Assembly (NCBI RefSeq): GCF_030272615.1
Contig: NC_081408.1
Span: 303,897,450-303,961,449, forward strand
Length of the DNA: 64,000 nt
Reading direction: 5' to 3'
Origin: Cryptomeria japonica
Taxonomy: Eukaryota; Streptophyta; Pinopsida; Cupressales; Cupressaceae
Part shown: positions 34,307-46,391 of the stretch, piece after piece
Layout: every line of letters begins with the position of its first letter
Numbering within the stretch: the stretch's first letter is position 1
The notes under the pieces: generated by a model
Seen by the model: the letters and a program-made list of their open reading frames with translations, nothing else
What the model was told of the DNA's origin: nothing
Databases searched by the model: none
Position numbers and translations under genes: made by a program

Positions 34307-36451
34307 GTCACTATGCAATGCAACTAATGGGATTAACAAATGCAACCTAAAAGAATGACAATGCAACTAAATGTTTTTGGACTTTTTTTGAATTTTTGGA
34401 ATGACAACTAGATGCAACTAAATGCAATGAAAATGTGACCTTGCTTTGGACCTTTGAGTTTCTATGGTTTGATAATGTTATGCAACTAAATGCAACCTAT
34501 TTTTTTGTTATTATTTCAAGAATTTTTGGAAATGATATGCAATCTTAAGCAATGGTAATGCAACCTATTTTTTTTGTTGTTTTTCGAGGTTTGGACAAAC
34601 TTTTTGGAATGCAAACCTAAAGACTCAACCTTGGGAATTTGAAATGAAGCCAAGACCTTAAAGGACAAAGGACCAAATGACAATAGGACAAATTGACAAT
34701 GTCTCACCTATATGCTTGGATACTAAGCTAGGTTTGACAAAAATGATATTAATGAAAGGACAAATTTTAGACAAGGTCAAGATTCCATAACAACAACTTA
34801 GGGTATCATCCAAAGTTTTGATTTTTTAAGTTTGACAAACCAAATTTTTGAGACTAAATGCAAGAAGGCAATGATTATGAAAATGACTTAGGATATGACA
34901 TGAAAATGATCTAAGGATATGATATGACAAGATGAAGCCAAGACAAGATGACAATACAATGATAAGGATATGCGAAGACCAATGACTTGGAATATGCAAA
35001 ATACAACCTAGGCAAGACCTAATTTTAGCATGACAAGGATAATGCACAAATGTCATCTAAATGAAAATCTAGCTTGGATATGACAATGAAATGCAAACTT
35101 AGGGAAATTATTTTGAACCTAAGTGTAAAATGAGGATGCTTTCAATGAAAAGGACTAAAATGAAGGGAGATGACAATATGTCCTAGGACCTAAGTTGGAC
35201 TATGCAAAACCTAGCCTAAAGTGACATGAATTTTGAAACAAAGATATTCAATGTCTTGACAAGCCATGTTCAAATGTTGGATGAATACTTGGACAAATTT
35301 GGGTTTTGTTTGGATTTTGTTTTGAATTGAAGGTTGTTGATTTTGAAAACCCAAGTTGATTATGAGCACTTTTGAAAGTTTGTTTTGATTTAACCTTTGA
35401 CAATCATGAAAGACAAAATGTTTGTTTGACTTTGACTCAAGACAATCAAGAACATTCACAACAAATCCTATGGCTGGCAAGGGCAATATATGTTGAATCC
35501 TCTAACCATAAAATACAACACTCAGCCGGATAGCTAGATGCTTGGTAGCACTGGCTCCCCCTTGCAGTGCACTCACTTCTCGGGCATACCAAGCTTTGAG
35601 TTCAACGCGCATCACTTCCCAAGAACTTGCTATCTCTAACTGAGGAGTACATGAGAGGTGTCTTTGGCATGCACGTATCACAATGCCTGAGCCAACAGAT
35701 AGAAGGATTTTGGCATCTAAAAACAAGAGATTCTACTAAGGGCATCCATTCGGGTGGGTATTGATCCGATGAATAAATCATCACAATACCATTCTAGCAC
35801 CCGTTGTCTACAACTTTCGTTGCATCCACAGTTATTTAGAGTGGTTCGGAAGAGCTTAGCTTTAGCCCGTCACCACTTTGGGTCATTCCCTCTCACCAAT
35901 GCCTATGCGAAGTGCTAGGCCAATCAGGAGGCAGGCCCAGTTCTAAGGGTTAAAACATGCAATCAAATTAAAAACAGACAAAGCATGCATGGTGTTCATT
36001 AACCTTAAAGAAATGAAATGTGCAACTACTTTAAAAATCACAAGCAATATGTTTTAATGAGAGTCTTTGACCGCATCCTGCATAAGATTCGTTAGTAGTT
36101 GCATTTTTAGTCTTCGTCACACGTAACACCAAGATGCTGCACAAAGAATTAGTACCAAAGAAAAACCAAAATGCAAGAAACGGAATGAAAACAAACAAAT
36201 TTGCAAATAAAAACAATTGATTTCACCTCTCTTTCTGGCTTTGCACAGGCGCAAAATGCCTCAACACAGGTGCATAAAACTTCAACACAGGCATAGAAAA
36301 CTCAAACACAGGCACAGAAAATGCCAACACAAGCGTAGAAAACTTCAACATAGGTGCAGAAGTGTCCAGAGAGCTTCGAGTTGCCCTGTTTCTTGAGTTT
36401 TTCACCTGCAAACAGCTCAAAAGCACTCAAAACATGGTTAAGGGGTTAGTT
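34307..36451 (-). other. C untranslated leader with minisatellite
   Basis: No gene is seen. On the minus strand the CCTGTGTT repeats at 36365-36244 match the leader repeats of B1 and D. The rest matches D 22690-24430. Confidence 0.65.
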
Positions 36452-36471
36452 CACGTCAGGTTCACCAAAAA
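36452..36471 (-). promoter_or_regulatory. Candidate primer binding site of C
   Basis: On the minus strand, TTGGTGAACCTGACGTGAAC lies beside the LTR. It matches the sites at 3123 and 22470. The primer tRNA is not identified. Confidence 0.6.
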
Positions 36472-37922
36472 TGTAGATCAGGAAATTGAAAATAATCAAA
36501 AAAATAGCAATTAGGACAACCACAAAACCTAAAGCTGCTATGAAAGCAATCCCAATCCAATCAATGAAGACATAAAGAAAAGATATTCAAATCAAATGAA
36601 ATCGAAACAACTCGACATAGATATCTCCTTCATGTGGCTCCATTGTTCTTCTTTCACCTTCAAATTTTATGTGGATCTCACCTACAAGTACAAAATGTAA
36701 GTGGAAAGCAAGTTGTTGAGAGATGAAATTCGCAGTATAAGGTTACTCAAAAATGTGATTGATTCTCCTTTCATCGAAGAAAATCATCCAATTTATAGAC
36801 AAATTGGAGAGAGGACAAGATTAGCATGAAGAGATTTGAAAGGAAATTCAAATCAAGAATGGCAAAATTATGACAAATGTATGACAATTTCTATGCAAGG
36901 TGTATGACAAATTATGACAAGATTGAAATGCCATTCCCATGACAAAAGGGAAGAGAGAAAATGGCCTCCATGATTGCAACAAATGGAAGCATAAACATAG
37001 GAGAAAATGAGGGAATGAAATTCGGGGAAATATTAGAAAAATTAAAGAAAATAGGAGAAATAGAAATTAGTAATTAGGAGAAATTAGCAAATTAGAAAAT
37101 TGAGGAAAAAGATGTAATAGAAATTAGGTGAATTAATTAATAGGTTTTCATCCATTAATTAATTCATGAAAGAGACCTAGGACTAAATAAATAGATTTAT
37201 TTAACCCACAAAGAAGAAGAAAAGGATTAAATGAACAAATCATAAAACCCTAGAAATAAGAGGATAGGGAATTAGGTCAAGACAACAAGAAATTAATGTA
37301 TGTTTGATCATGACTCTGATTGACAAAGGACCAATGTTGATAAATGATTGAGATTGGTTGACAAAAATCAATGACAAATTAACCAAGATTGACAAGGAGA
37401 TCAAATTGATAGGCGCCAATTGACGAGGAAAAATGACTAATCGATCCAAATTGACATGATTGAAAAGGACAAGGATTGATGATGAATTGATCGCAAAATG
37501 ACAAGATTGACAAGGACAAGGATCGATGACGAATCAATTGCAAAATGATGAGATTGACAAGTTGATAATCACAAATGATTACTAACAAGCTAAAGATGAT
37601 TGAAAGATTGACAAGAGGACAAAACCTTAATTCTATCATCTATTAGGACTGATGATGTCCAAAATGATGATAAATGAGCACGCACCATGATGTGACATGA
37701 TATGATCGACCAAAATCATGACTGAAGATTGCTATCGACAAGACCTAATTCGAAAGTGATAAAAATGAGGAATGCAGAAGAAGGACTTGATGCTCGCAAA
37801 TGATAAAGACCAAGTGCACAACATAGAAGAAATGTTAATGCAATGCAAGAACCCTAAAATAAGGCAATGCGCAAATGTTAAAGTATGACTCCATAAGCAT
37901 TGACCATTTTTGGATGTCTACA
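36472..37922 (-). repeat. 5' LTR of C
   Basis: The LTR is 1451 bp, inverted, with ends TGTAGATC and GTCTACA on the + strand. Its length equals the LTR at 21015-22465. Confidence 0.9.
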
Positions 37923-38934
37923 TGTATATTTTAAGAGATTGGATAATGGCAGTTATATTATCCTGTTGCTTTATGTTGATGACATGCTTGTTGCTAGGTC
38001 TAACATGCAACATATAAATGATCTTAAACAAAAATTAGCCAGGTCATTTGCTATGAAGGATTTGGGTGCAGCTAAGAAAATTCTTGGTATGAGGATTACA
38101 TGGGACAGGAAAAATAGAACCTTGAATTTGTCCCAAAGTGAGTATATAAAGAAGGTGTTGAAAAGATTTAACATGCAGGATGCAAAAGCAGTTAGTACAC
38201 CTTTGGCTAGTCATTTCAAATTGACTAAGGAGATGTTCCCAAAGGCACAGGAAGAGGTTAATAAAATGTCTAACATCCCATATTCATCAGCTATTGGTAG
38301 TCTGATGTATGCAATGATATGCACAAGGCTAGATATTGCACATGCAGTGGGAGTTGTGAGCAGGTTTATAAGTAATCTAGGTATGGAACATTGGAATGCT
38401 ATGAAATGGATCCTTTGGTATTTGAAAGGAACCACTATGAAGTCATTATGTTTCAAAGGATCTAATGCTGCTTTGAGTGGATTTGTTGACTCTGATCTGG
38501 AATGTGATATTGATTCATGGAGGAGTACTATAGGGTATGTTTTTACTATAGGGGGAACTGCAGTCAGTTGGATTTCTAGGCTGCAAAAGGTTGTTGCACT
38601 TTCAACCACTGAAGCTAAGTATGTTGCTGCTACAGAAGCCAGCAAGGAGATGATTTGGTTACAATGTTTTCTGGAGGAATTGGGTCAGACACAGGAGGAT
38701 TTTCCATTGTATACTGATAGCCAGAGTGCCATTCATCTTGCGAAGAACTTTGCTTTTCATTCAAGGACAAAGCACATTCAGTTCAGGTACCACTTCATCC
38801 GGACTATTTTGGAAAAGGGTCAGTTACGGCTTGAGAAGATTCACACAAGTGAGAATCCTGCTGATATGTTCATGAAGGCAATTCCACAAGAGAAGCTGAT
38901 TTCTTCATTAGCTTCTGTTGGTCTTCTTGATTGA
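37923..38934 (+). pseudogene. Ty1/copia element E, RT end and RNase H
   Basis: The frame is open throughout but starts in mid-RT, because C is inserted directly upstream. YVDD is at 37972-37983 (LLLYVDDMLVARS), then the copia connection (SAIGSLMYAM, WILWYLKGT). RNase H follows with FVDSDLE, STTEAKYVA and YTDSQSAIHLAKN, so its Asp, Glu and Asp are intact. The end TSENPADMF..IP is typical of copia pol C-termini. All upstream parts (gag, protease, integrase) are missing from the window. Confidence 0.88.
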
Positions 38935-39019
38935 TAATTGTGGAATTTATACCAGTCGAGTCCTAGTGTTTTATCCAGCGGATGTTGCATGTATAGTGGT
39001 GTCGTGTAGTATCAGTCTC

Positions 39020-39070
39020 CAAGTGGGAGATTGTTTGGTGTGGAGCCTGATCAGTCTCCAAGTGGGAGAT
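39020..39070 (+). promoter_or_regulatory. Duplicated polypurine tract of E
   Basis: CAGTCTCCAAGTGGGAGATT occurs twice, about 30 bp apart. The second copy touches the LTR and should be the active primer of plus-strand synthesis. Confidence 0.7.
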
Positions 39071-39488
39071 TGTTGAAATGTGGTGATTGATCCGCAAAGT
39101 ACTGTACACTCAGCACGTATCCTCGTCGAGGTCCGGAGCTGTGTAGGGGTTCGAGGGCGGCAGCCCCCGAGATATTTTTTTCTGTTGTTTTTCATTGATG
39201 AAAACCGACATTGTAATAAAACCCTAAAAAGGCTGACTTTGTTTGTTTCCCTAAAAACACATGTTATAAGTGGTTGGGATGCTTGAGGCATTAAAAGGTT
39301 GATGTACTATTTTTGCTGGATAATAAGAAAGATTGGATGACTGTGTATGGTGGACGTAATCCATTCTGGGTGAACCACATTAAATCTCTGTGTTATTCGT
39401 GTCCTGTTTTATTTCTTTATATTTTGTATTTAAATCTGCATATAATTGTTAGTTCATATTTGCTTCGGATCTGCTTGAAACCTTAACA
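39071..39488 (+). repeat. 3' LTR of copia E
   Basis: The LTR is about 418 bp, from TGTTGAAATG to CCTTAACA (TGTT/AACA ends), directly after the polypurine tract. The 5' LTR is not in the window, so the right end rests on the termini only. It contains a GC-rich hairpin at about 39145-39175. Confidence 0.65.
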
Positions 39489-41326
39489 GAAGGTATGGGA
39501 TTAACAAGAGATCTAGCTTAGGCTAGATTGGACATCTAAAGCATGAATAATGAAATTGACTGATTGAGATTGGATGCTTCAAGAATGGAGAAGAAGGCAG
39601 TTGTAGAGATAATAGAGGTCTTGTTAGAATCTAATTTTGATGAATTCTTGATATGTCAATACAACATGGGATGAACACAAGGAGCTCTTAGGGTTTTTCC
39701 AAGAGCACTTAAGATGGCAGAGGTTTATTTCTTGCTCTCTATCTAATTTGAGCAAGATAATCACGGTGTAGAGATTTCTCTAGTTAGACCTCTCCCTCCC
39801 CATCTACATGAGGCTATGATGAAAAAAAAATTCATCACTCATAGGATGTATACTCAAAGGATCAAGTCAAAATTATCAGGATTCCATTGTCTTGTCACTT
39901 CTCATATGGTTGTCCTATTTGAAAAGGATAGGAGGATCTTGAAGGGAGAAGGATTTTAAGATTGAAATTAGATTGGAAGGAAGAGATCAAGACTACCTTG
40001 GATCCCATTTTGATTGATTTTTTTGCTGATGATGCACATATATTGAAGAAGTTAGGAACCTACTTTGATGCATAAAATCAAAGTTTGAGAGTGGAATGAC
40101 CAAAATTTAGGTAGCTAGGACTTCAATAGATAATGAAGATTACCAACAACATATTGGGAGACTTCAACAACACAAACAAAATGGATTGGGAGATGTCTAA
40201 TTCTTCTCTGTTTGTTTCTATAATTTTGAACCTTTGAATTTAGTAGTTAGCTATTGTTTCTTGCCTTTTTAAATTTTTTGCCTTTCTTATTTTCTTGGCA
40301 TAAATAGAGGTAAAGGGATACTAGTTTTGATTAGGTTTCTTGTTTATGACATTTTCAAATAATTTTCACTTATATCTTCTCTATTTAATGTATATATTTA
40401 GTAAAGATATGGTAAGTTGCTCTCTGTCCATGTGCATTCAATAGTTTTGCAAGGTTATCTGATCCTCCATCTTGATAAGAGAGCTTGTGTGAAGAAAAGA
40501 AGAAATCTAGATCATCTATAACATTTACCACCCGTGGAGAAGAGAAGGAGAATGTATGCCCCTATCAGAATATCCAAAAAAGTTGTTTGTCTTATTCTGT
40601 CAAGCGGTCACCTACTACTTTTTGAGATTGTGAAAGGCTCAAAGCTTGTTGCATCCTTAATTTTCTATAAAAGGATATTCAAGGCCTTGTGTCAACTCTC
40701 TAGGTTCAGATTCGAAGTATTATTTAAGCCTTGTAAAATATTTTTCACTAGGAGTAAATTGGCATATAGAAAGTCCATATGTTCTGCAATACAATACTAT
40801 TTTCTAGTTTCATGTCCTATTTGTAATCCTTTTGTAATGGATATGTGAAGTACTTTGCAGTGACAAAAACAACTTGGAACTAAATTTAATATTTTTCAAT
40901 ATGTTCTCATAATTTGTGCTCCAAAATCTTGTTCTATCAATAAATCAAGGGTTTTTTATTTTACCTCAGCATTGTGTTGTCGATTGTGTATTAATTTGAG
41001 CTTCATCTAAAGTAGGAGATTAAATTTCTTTATTCATTCACAAAGATTTTGTAGAGATCATACTTGGTTAGACTGCAACTGGATAATTCATTTTATGCTA
41101 TGACTAATACTAGGTGTTAGTTATATAGGGCAAAACATGTTTTAGTACACACATATTTTGTATTGTAATAATGGATCATCCAACCTAATGGATGGGCATT
41201 GGTTATATGTTATGTATTGATAACCTTGGAACTTTAATTAAAGTAAAATATATCATTATTTGCATTCAATTTTTATTTTGAGTTTAAGTTTTTAGTAGTA
41301 AGATAAATTGACTCTCACAGTGACTC
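39489..41326. other. Region without recognisable gene
   Basis: Short frames only, none with known motifs. It is AT-rich and could be decayed repeat or old intergenic DNA. Confidence 0.5.
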
Positions 41327-42124
41327 GGAGTACATAAGTGATGGAAGCCCTATCCAATAAAGTAAAGTATTTCTTTGATTTACTTAATGTATTGAGAGAA
41401 TATCTGATACAATACTAAAAGAAGAGACTTAGTAGCATAAAAGTGTCATTAAAAGGGATACCCACCTAGGTCTGACCGAGCCTATAGTGTAGGGGATATA
41501 ACTAGCTCCTTATCCCTAGTTATTATCATGTCAATTTGCCACTAATCCAAACCCTTTAACATTGAGGTTGGGTTATCATAGAGGATATTTGAAGACATCA
41601 GTTGGAAACACCAATAGAGCCAAGTAAGAGTTAAATAATTTTTAATTCCAACTAGTTGTCTATATAAAGTAGCATAAAAAAATGAGTTTGCGTATCAATC
41701 ATAAGTTTAGTGCCTAATTCACAAGGAGTACATAAGTCAGTGATAGAAGCCCTATCTAGTAAATTAAAGCATTTATCTAATTTAATTAATGTATTGAGAG
41801 AATATCTGATACAATACTAGAAGAAGAGACTTAGGAGTATAAAAGTACCATTAAAAGGGATACCCACCTAGGTCTAACAGAGCCTATAGTGTAGGGGATA
41901 TAACTTGCTCCTTATCCCTAGTTATTATCCTATCAATTCATCATTGATCCAAACCCTTTAACATTGAGGTTGGCTTCTCATAGAGAATATTTGGAGACAT
42001 CAGTTGGAAACACCTATAGGGCCAAGTAAGAGTTAAATAATTGAATCCAACTAGTTGTCTATATAAAGTAGCATCAACAAAATGAGTTTGCATATCAATC
42101 ACAAGTTTAGTGCCTAATTCACAA
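41327..42124. repeat. Tandem duplication, unit about 399 bp
   Basis: The blocks 41327-41725 and 41726-42124 share long matches (GAGAGAATATCTGATACAAT, CTTATCCCTAGTTATTATC) with scattered changes. The unit is part of the C-terminal pol region of K on the minus strand. Confidence 0.8.
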
Positions 42125-43774
42125 GGAGTAGAAATAGGATTAGCGTCATTCATTTTAAATTTATCTAAAAAATCTTAAGTATATTTCCTTTGAGATAGAA
42201 AGACACCTTTAGTTGTTTGCCAAATTTGCAAACCCAAAAACTAATGTAAGAGTCCTAAATCAGTTATTTCAAATTTTTGATTAAGTTGAGACTTAAGTTT
42301 AGAAATCAAATTATTAGAACTTAAGGTTAGAATTAAATTATGTACATAAAAAATAATAGTCACAATATCATCAACACTATGCTTAATATATAAGTTAGGA
42401 TAATTTTTGCTTCTAATAAAAAATTGAGAAAGAAAGAAAGAATTGATTTTGGAATACTTCTCTCTAAGAGGTTGTTTTAATCCATAAATAGATTTATTTA
42501 ACTATAAATTAAATGTTCATTGTCTTGCTAAACAAAACTAGGATGTTGAGACATATAAATTTCTTCATACAAATCACCATTTATAATAGCAATTTTAATA
42601 TCCTTTTGATGAATAGGCCAATGCATATGAGAAGCTAAAGCAAGAACAAGTTTAATAGTAGGCATTTTAGAAACATGAGCAAAGGTTTCTATTTGAGAAA
42701 AAACTCTAGCAAACAATCTAGCTTTAAACTTACTAACTTCATCATTACCATTGAACCTAGTTTTATATAACCATTTACAAGAAACAAGATTTTTACCTTG
42801 AGGTACAGGAATTAAATCCCAAGTTTGACTAGCAATCAAAGTATCATATTCCTCTTGCATAGAATTTTCTCAATGAGGTTGATTTTTAGATTTATCAAAG
42901 GATTTAGGATCATTTGCATTCATAATAGAAAACATCAAATTATAATTGCAATAATTGGCTTTCCTAGCCTTAAGTCTATCCATTCTAGCTAAATAACCAT
43001 CACTTTCTTGAAGCAATGTCTTAAACCATATAGGCTTTCTTTTAGAATTAATAGAATCACCACTAGAAGAAGAATCATTAGAAGTAGAATTATCATGATC
43101 ATCCTCACTATCACTATCAATTTGAGTAAGAGATGCATTAGGAGGGGTTAGAGAAGGAGGATTGTCCTCCACAACCACTACTTTACTTGGAGAAAATTTA
43201 TTATCATTCACATTAGAGCAGCCATGAATATCATTTTCAACAATGCATACATCTCTAGAAACTTTAACTTTGTTACAAATAGGATTATAAACTCTATATG
43301 CTTTAGAATGCTCATCATAGCCAACAAAATATAAGGAGAATATTTAGATTCCAATTTTTGTCTTTTTTGTTTAGGCTTATGAACACAAGAAATTGAATGA
43401 ACAATCCTTAAATGCTTAAGATTGGGCTTTCTACTAGACGAAGCCTCTTCCAGAGTTATATCCTTTAAAGCTTGGTAGTAGTCCTATTATTGAGATAAGT
43501 ACACAAGCATAGCTTCAACCCAAAATTTATAATGCATATTTTTAGCATGGAACAAACATCTAGCCATTTCAACAATGGTACTATATTTCCTTTCTACTAC
43601 ACCATTTTGTTGAGGTGTATAGGGAATAGTAAGCTCATGTTTAATACCAAAAGTTTTTAAATAACTAGAAAATGCATTATTCACATGTTACTTACCATTA
43701 CTAGGTCTAAGAATTTTAAACTTAAATCCAAACTGCCTTTCAACAAACTTATGAAATTCAACAAAAATATCAAG
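41930..43774 (-). pseudogene. Ty1/copia element K, decayed integrase to RT
   Basis: Read on the minus strand: an integrase part (PQQNGVVERKYSTIVEMARC, with the upstream DNG motif mutated), a linker rich in Ser and Asp (43211-42870), RT N-terminus (TWDLIPVPQGKNLVSCKWLYK; INGDLYEEIYMSQH), then a broken palm where YVDD is lost, and the connection (STPCELGTKL). Stops and frameshifts are frequent. It ends in the 399-bp duplication. Element J is inserted at 43775. Confidence 0.75.
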
Positions 43775-44991
43775 TGTTGGCATTATGGAGTAATTGATTA
43801 TGTGTTGCATTGATGTTTGTAATTGATGTCAACAATAGCTTCTTGGTTGTTTATTGGGTTCTGGTAGAGTGGTTGGACTTTGATGTTGATCTAGAGATTT
43901 GTGTCCAGTATATTCCAGTTTTTGGTTATGGTTTGGATTGGTTATTCATGTGTTCCTAATGTGTATCTCATTCAGTTGGTTCAGGATTTGATGATTTGGA
44001 TGCTATCATTTGTTCTAGTAAGCCTTTTGGTTACCAGTAAGGGTTTTACCAACAAAGCTTTATTGAAGATCTTTTGATGAATCTGATAAGTGGTGTTGGT
44101 GTGGCTTCTAGAACATTATCAGGATGCTAATAGTTATCATGTTCATGTTCCAGTTGATCGGTGGTGTTTTATTTGGCTAATGGCGACTTATTTTAGGTCT
44201 AGTGTTATTCTTCTAGGTTATAGACTGGTTTATGTAACATGTTGGTGGATGCTTCCGATGCATTACTTGTTGGATTTATTGATTATTTTATGTTATTTCG
44301 GTCTCAAACCGACTTAGTTTATCATTGGTTTGCGGGTTCATGTTATGGATTTATTGTATTATCTTTTAGGTGGACGACCTAATTGTTTAGGTCCTAAGTT
44401 GGTATAAATATGATATAAGATCTCTTTGTAGATAATATGGCATGGGTTATGGGATTATCTATGTGCGAATAAAGTTGTAATCATATGCAGAGGTTTTGGT
44501 CAATCATAGGTGATCAAATTGGGTTTGTGTAAGAGATTTTAGACCTTTGGTATTGAGCTTAATCGAAACTGTACTCAGGCATAGGAGATACTATTCTTGC
44601 AGTTCATTCTTATTTTAGGATTGTAGTCTAGATTTATTTTGTAGTCAGTGAGGCTCCTTTGTGATTAGATGTGCGCTCTAGGCAGTGTGCCTTCCTGCAT
44701 GTGCAAGCCCCTCTTATTGTAATCACATACTACAAAAGTATCATTTGATTGTGGGTAGGCTTCCCACCGTGGGTTTTCCCTTTATTGGGTTTTCCATGTA
44801 CAAATCTTGGTGTTATGTGTTGTGGATGCTTGTCATCAGGTTTATGGTTTATGTTCATGCTTAATTGTTATATCTACTATTTCGGTATTTGGTTTATACA
44901 TTCCGGTAAAAGTTTTTGTGTGCTTAAAGTTTTATAATCTATTGATAATTGATTCACCTCCCTCATCAGTTGTCCACCGGTTATCCTAACA
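43775..44991 (+). repeat. 5' LTR of J
   Basis: The LTR is 1217 bp, from TGTTGGCATTATGG to TTATCCTAACA, followed by the primer site. About 110 bp near 43985-44090 are missing in the 3' LTR. Confidence 0.88.
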
Positions 44992-44993
44992 CT

Positions 44994-45005
44994 TGGTATC
45001 AGAGC
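44994..45005 (+). promoter_or_regulatory. Primer binding site of J, initiator tRNA-Met
   Basis: TGGTATCAGAGC, two bases after the LTR, is the standard plant initiator-Met primer site. Confidence 0.9.
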
Positions 45006-45047
45006 TTGGTCCTCTTAGCAGAAGCTTAACCGCTTGAGGAAGATCCT

Positions 45048-46391
45048 ATGGTGAGTAATCATTTAAATTCTATTTCTTATCAAAAGGATATCCCTAGGCT
45101 TGAAGGAACAAATTATAGGGTATGGAAGCTTCAGATGGAAACTCATCTGAGATGTCTTAACAAGGATATTTGGGAGATCACTAAGAAAGGCTATACTCCT
45201 TATTATTTGACATCTTGCAATCCTCCTCCAACATAATTGGATAAGAACATTGAAAATGATTGTAGAGCTAGAGAATCCTTTTTGAGCACCCTTTCTGATC
45301 AACAAGTTATGGGATTAGCAGACAAATCATATGTAAAATCTATATGGGGTAAGTTGGAGACCCTAAATGAAGGTGATCCTACTGTTAAAATAGCTAAACT
45401 TGATGGTTACCGAGTGAGATATGAGAACCTGAAAATGGAGGAAGATGAAATAATTATTGCCTTTATGGAAAGGGTCAATGAAATTGTCATGGGAATTCAA
45501 TGTTGTGGTGGATTTCTGAGTGAATATGAGATTGTTTCTATAGTATTGAGAGCTTTACCACCAGCTTACAAGATGAAGGATACTACAATTAATGAGTTGA
45601 GAACAATGTCTAACACTTCTGTTAATAGGGATAATTTGGTTTGAAAGTTATCTTCTTTTAAGCTTGAAGAAATTGGTCCTCCTGGAGCTACAAAGACTGA
45701 ATCTGTTTTTCATGCATCTACATCATCAACCATAAAGAATGATTGGAAATTACTATATCTGAAGGAACTGGAGGATATGAACAGAGAAGATAAAGAGTTT
45801 GAGAAATTTGAAGCCCTATTTGCTAGAAGAGTACCTAAAGGTCAGACAAGAAGTAACTATGAAGGAAAATCACCTTTTATATGTTTTGCATGTAATAAGA
45901 TAGGTCATTTTACATCTGGGTGTCCTGAGAGGAATTCAAGATTTGAGGAGAAAGATAGATCATCTTTTAGGACTAACCATGAATATCAGAATAAGCATAA
46001 ATATAGGAGAAACAAAGATAAATCATGTTACTATGCGGATGAGGAAGGTGTTATTGATGATTATGATGATGAACCGATAAAAGATTATGCTAGTGGATCT
46101 AGCAAAGGAAAGGAATGGGTATTTTTAGCTATCAAGGAAGATGCTTTGGAACCTATCATTCAAAATGAGAAGAAGGCCCTTGCTGCTAAATTTGAAGACA
46201 AGGATGAATTGGTGATACATAATGGATGTTCACATCATATGACTGGAGACAAAAGGAAGTTTTTATCTTTGCAAGAATTGGATGGTGGTCTGGTTAGATT
46301 TGGAGATAACAAAGAATGCATGATCAAAGGAAGAGGAACTATATCATTGGGTGGTAAGAATATCAATCAATGTTTAGTATTAAAGGTTTAA
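45048..46391 (+). pseudogene. gag and protease start of J
   Basis: One frame runs from ATG 45048 with two stops (45234, 45642). The gag N-terminus shows the copia pattern (RLEGTNYRVWKLQMETHL). A CCHC knuckle CFACNKIGHFTSGC near 45885 is intact. The protease site reads HNGCSHHMTGD where copia elements have DSGCSHHM, so the catalytic Asp and Ser are changed. The frame ends at 46391 in the protease, where a shift joins the integrase frame. Confidence 0.85.

Larger units (their letters stand above)
24977..37922 (-). mobile_element. Non-autonomous LTR element C of the B family
   Basis: Read on the minus strand: LTR 37922-36472, primer site, minisatellite leader, unknown ORF (34306-31559), 3' non-coding region, an inserted or retained antisense PMD cassette, polypurine tract, and 3' LTR (26389-24977, missing about 40 bp at its outer end). 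At about 12.9 kb it is 3 kb longer than B1, and the cassette accounts for this. On the right it abuts copia E in mid-gene, so C inserted into E. The left end is a rearranged junction with D. Confidence 0.85.

Noticed and set aside
37240-37639. Open frames of 60-110 codons inside LTRs
   Set aside because: They come from AT-rich GATCGAT/GTCAAT repeats of the LTR and differ among copies.
40534-40848. Possible host gene of 104 codons
   Set aside because: There is no recognisable domain and no splice or promoter context; the composition is like the surrounding spacer.
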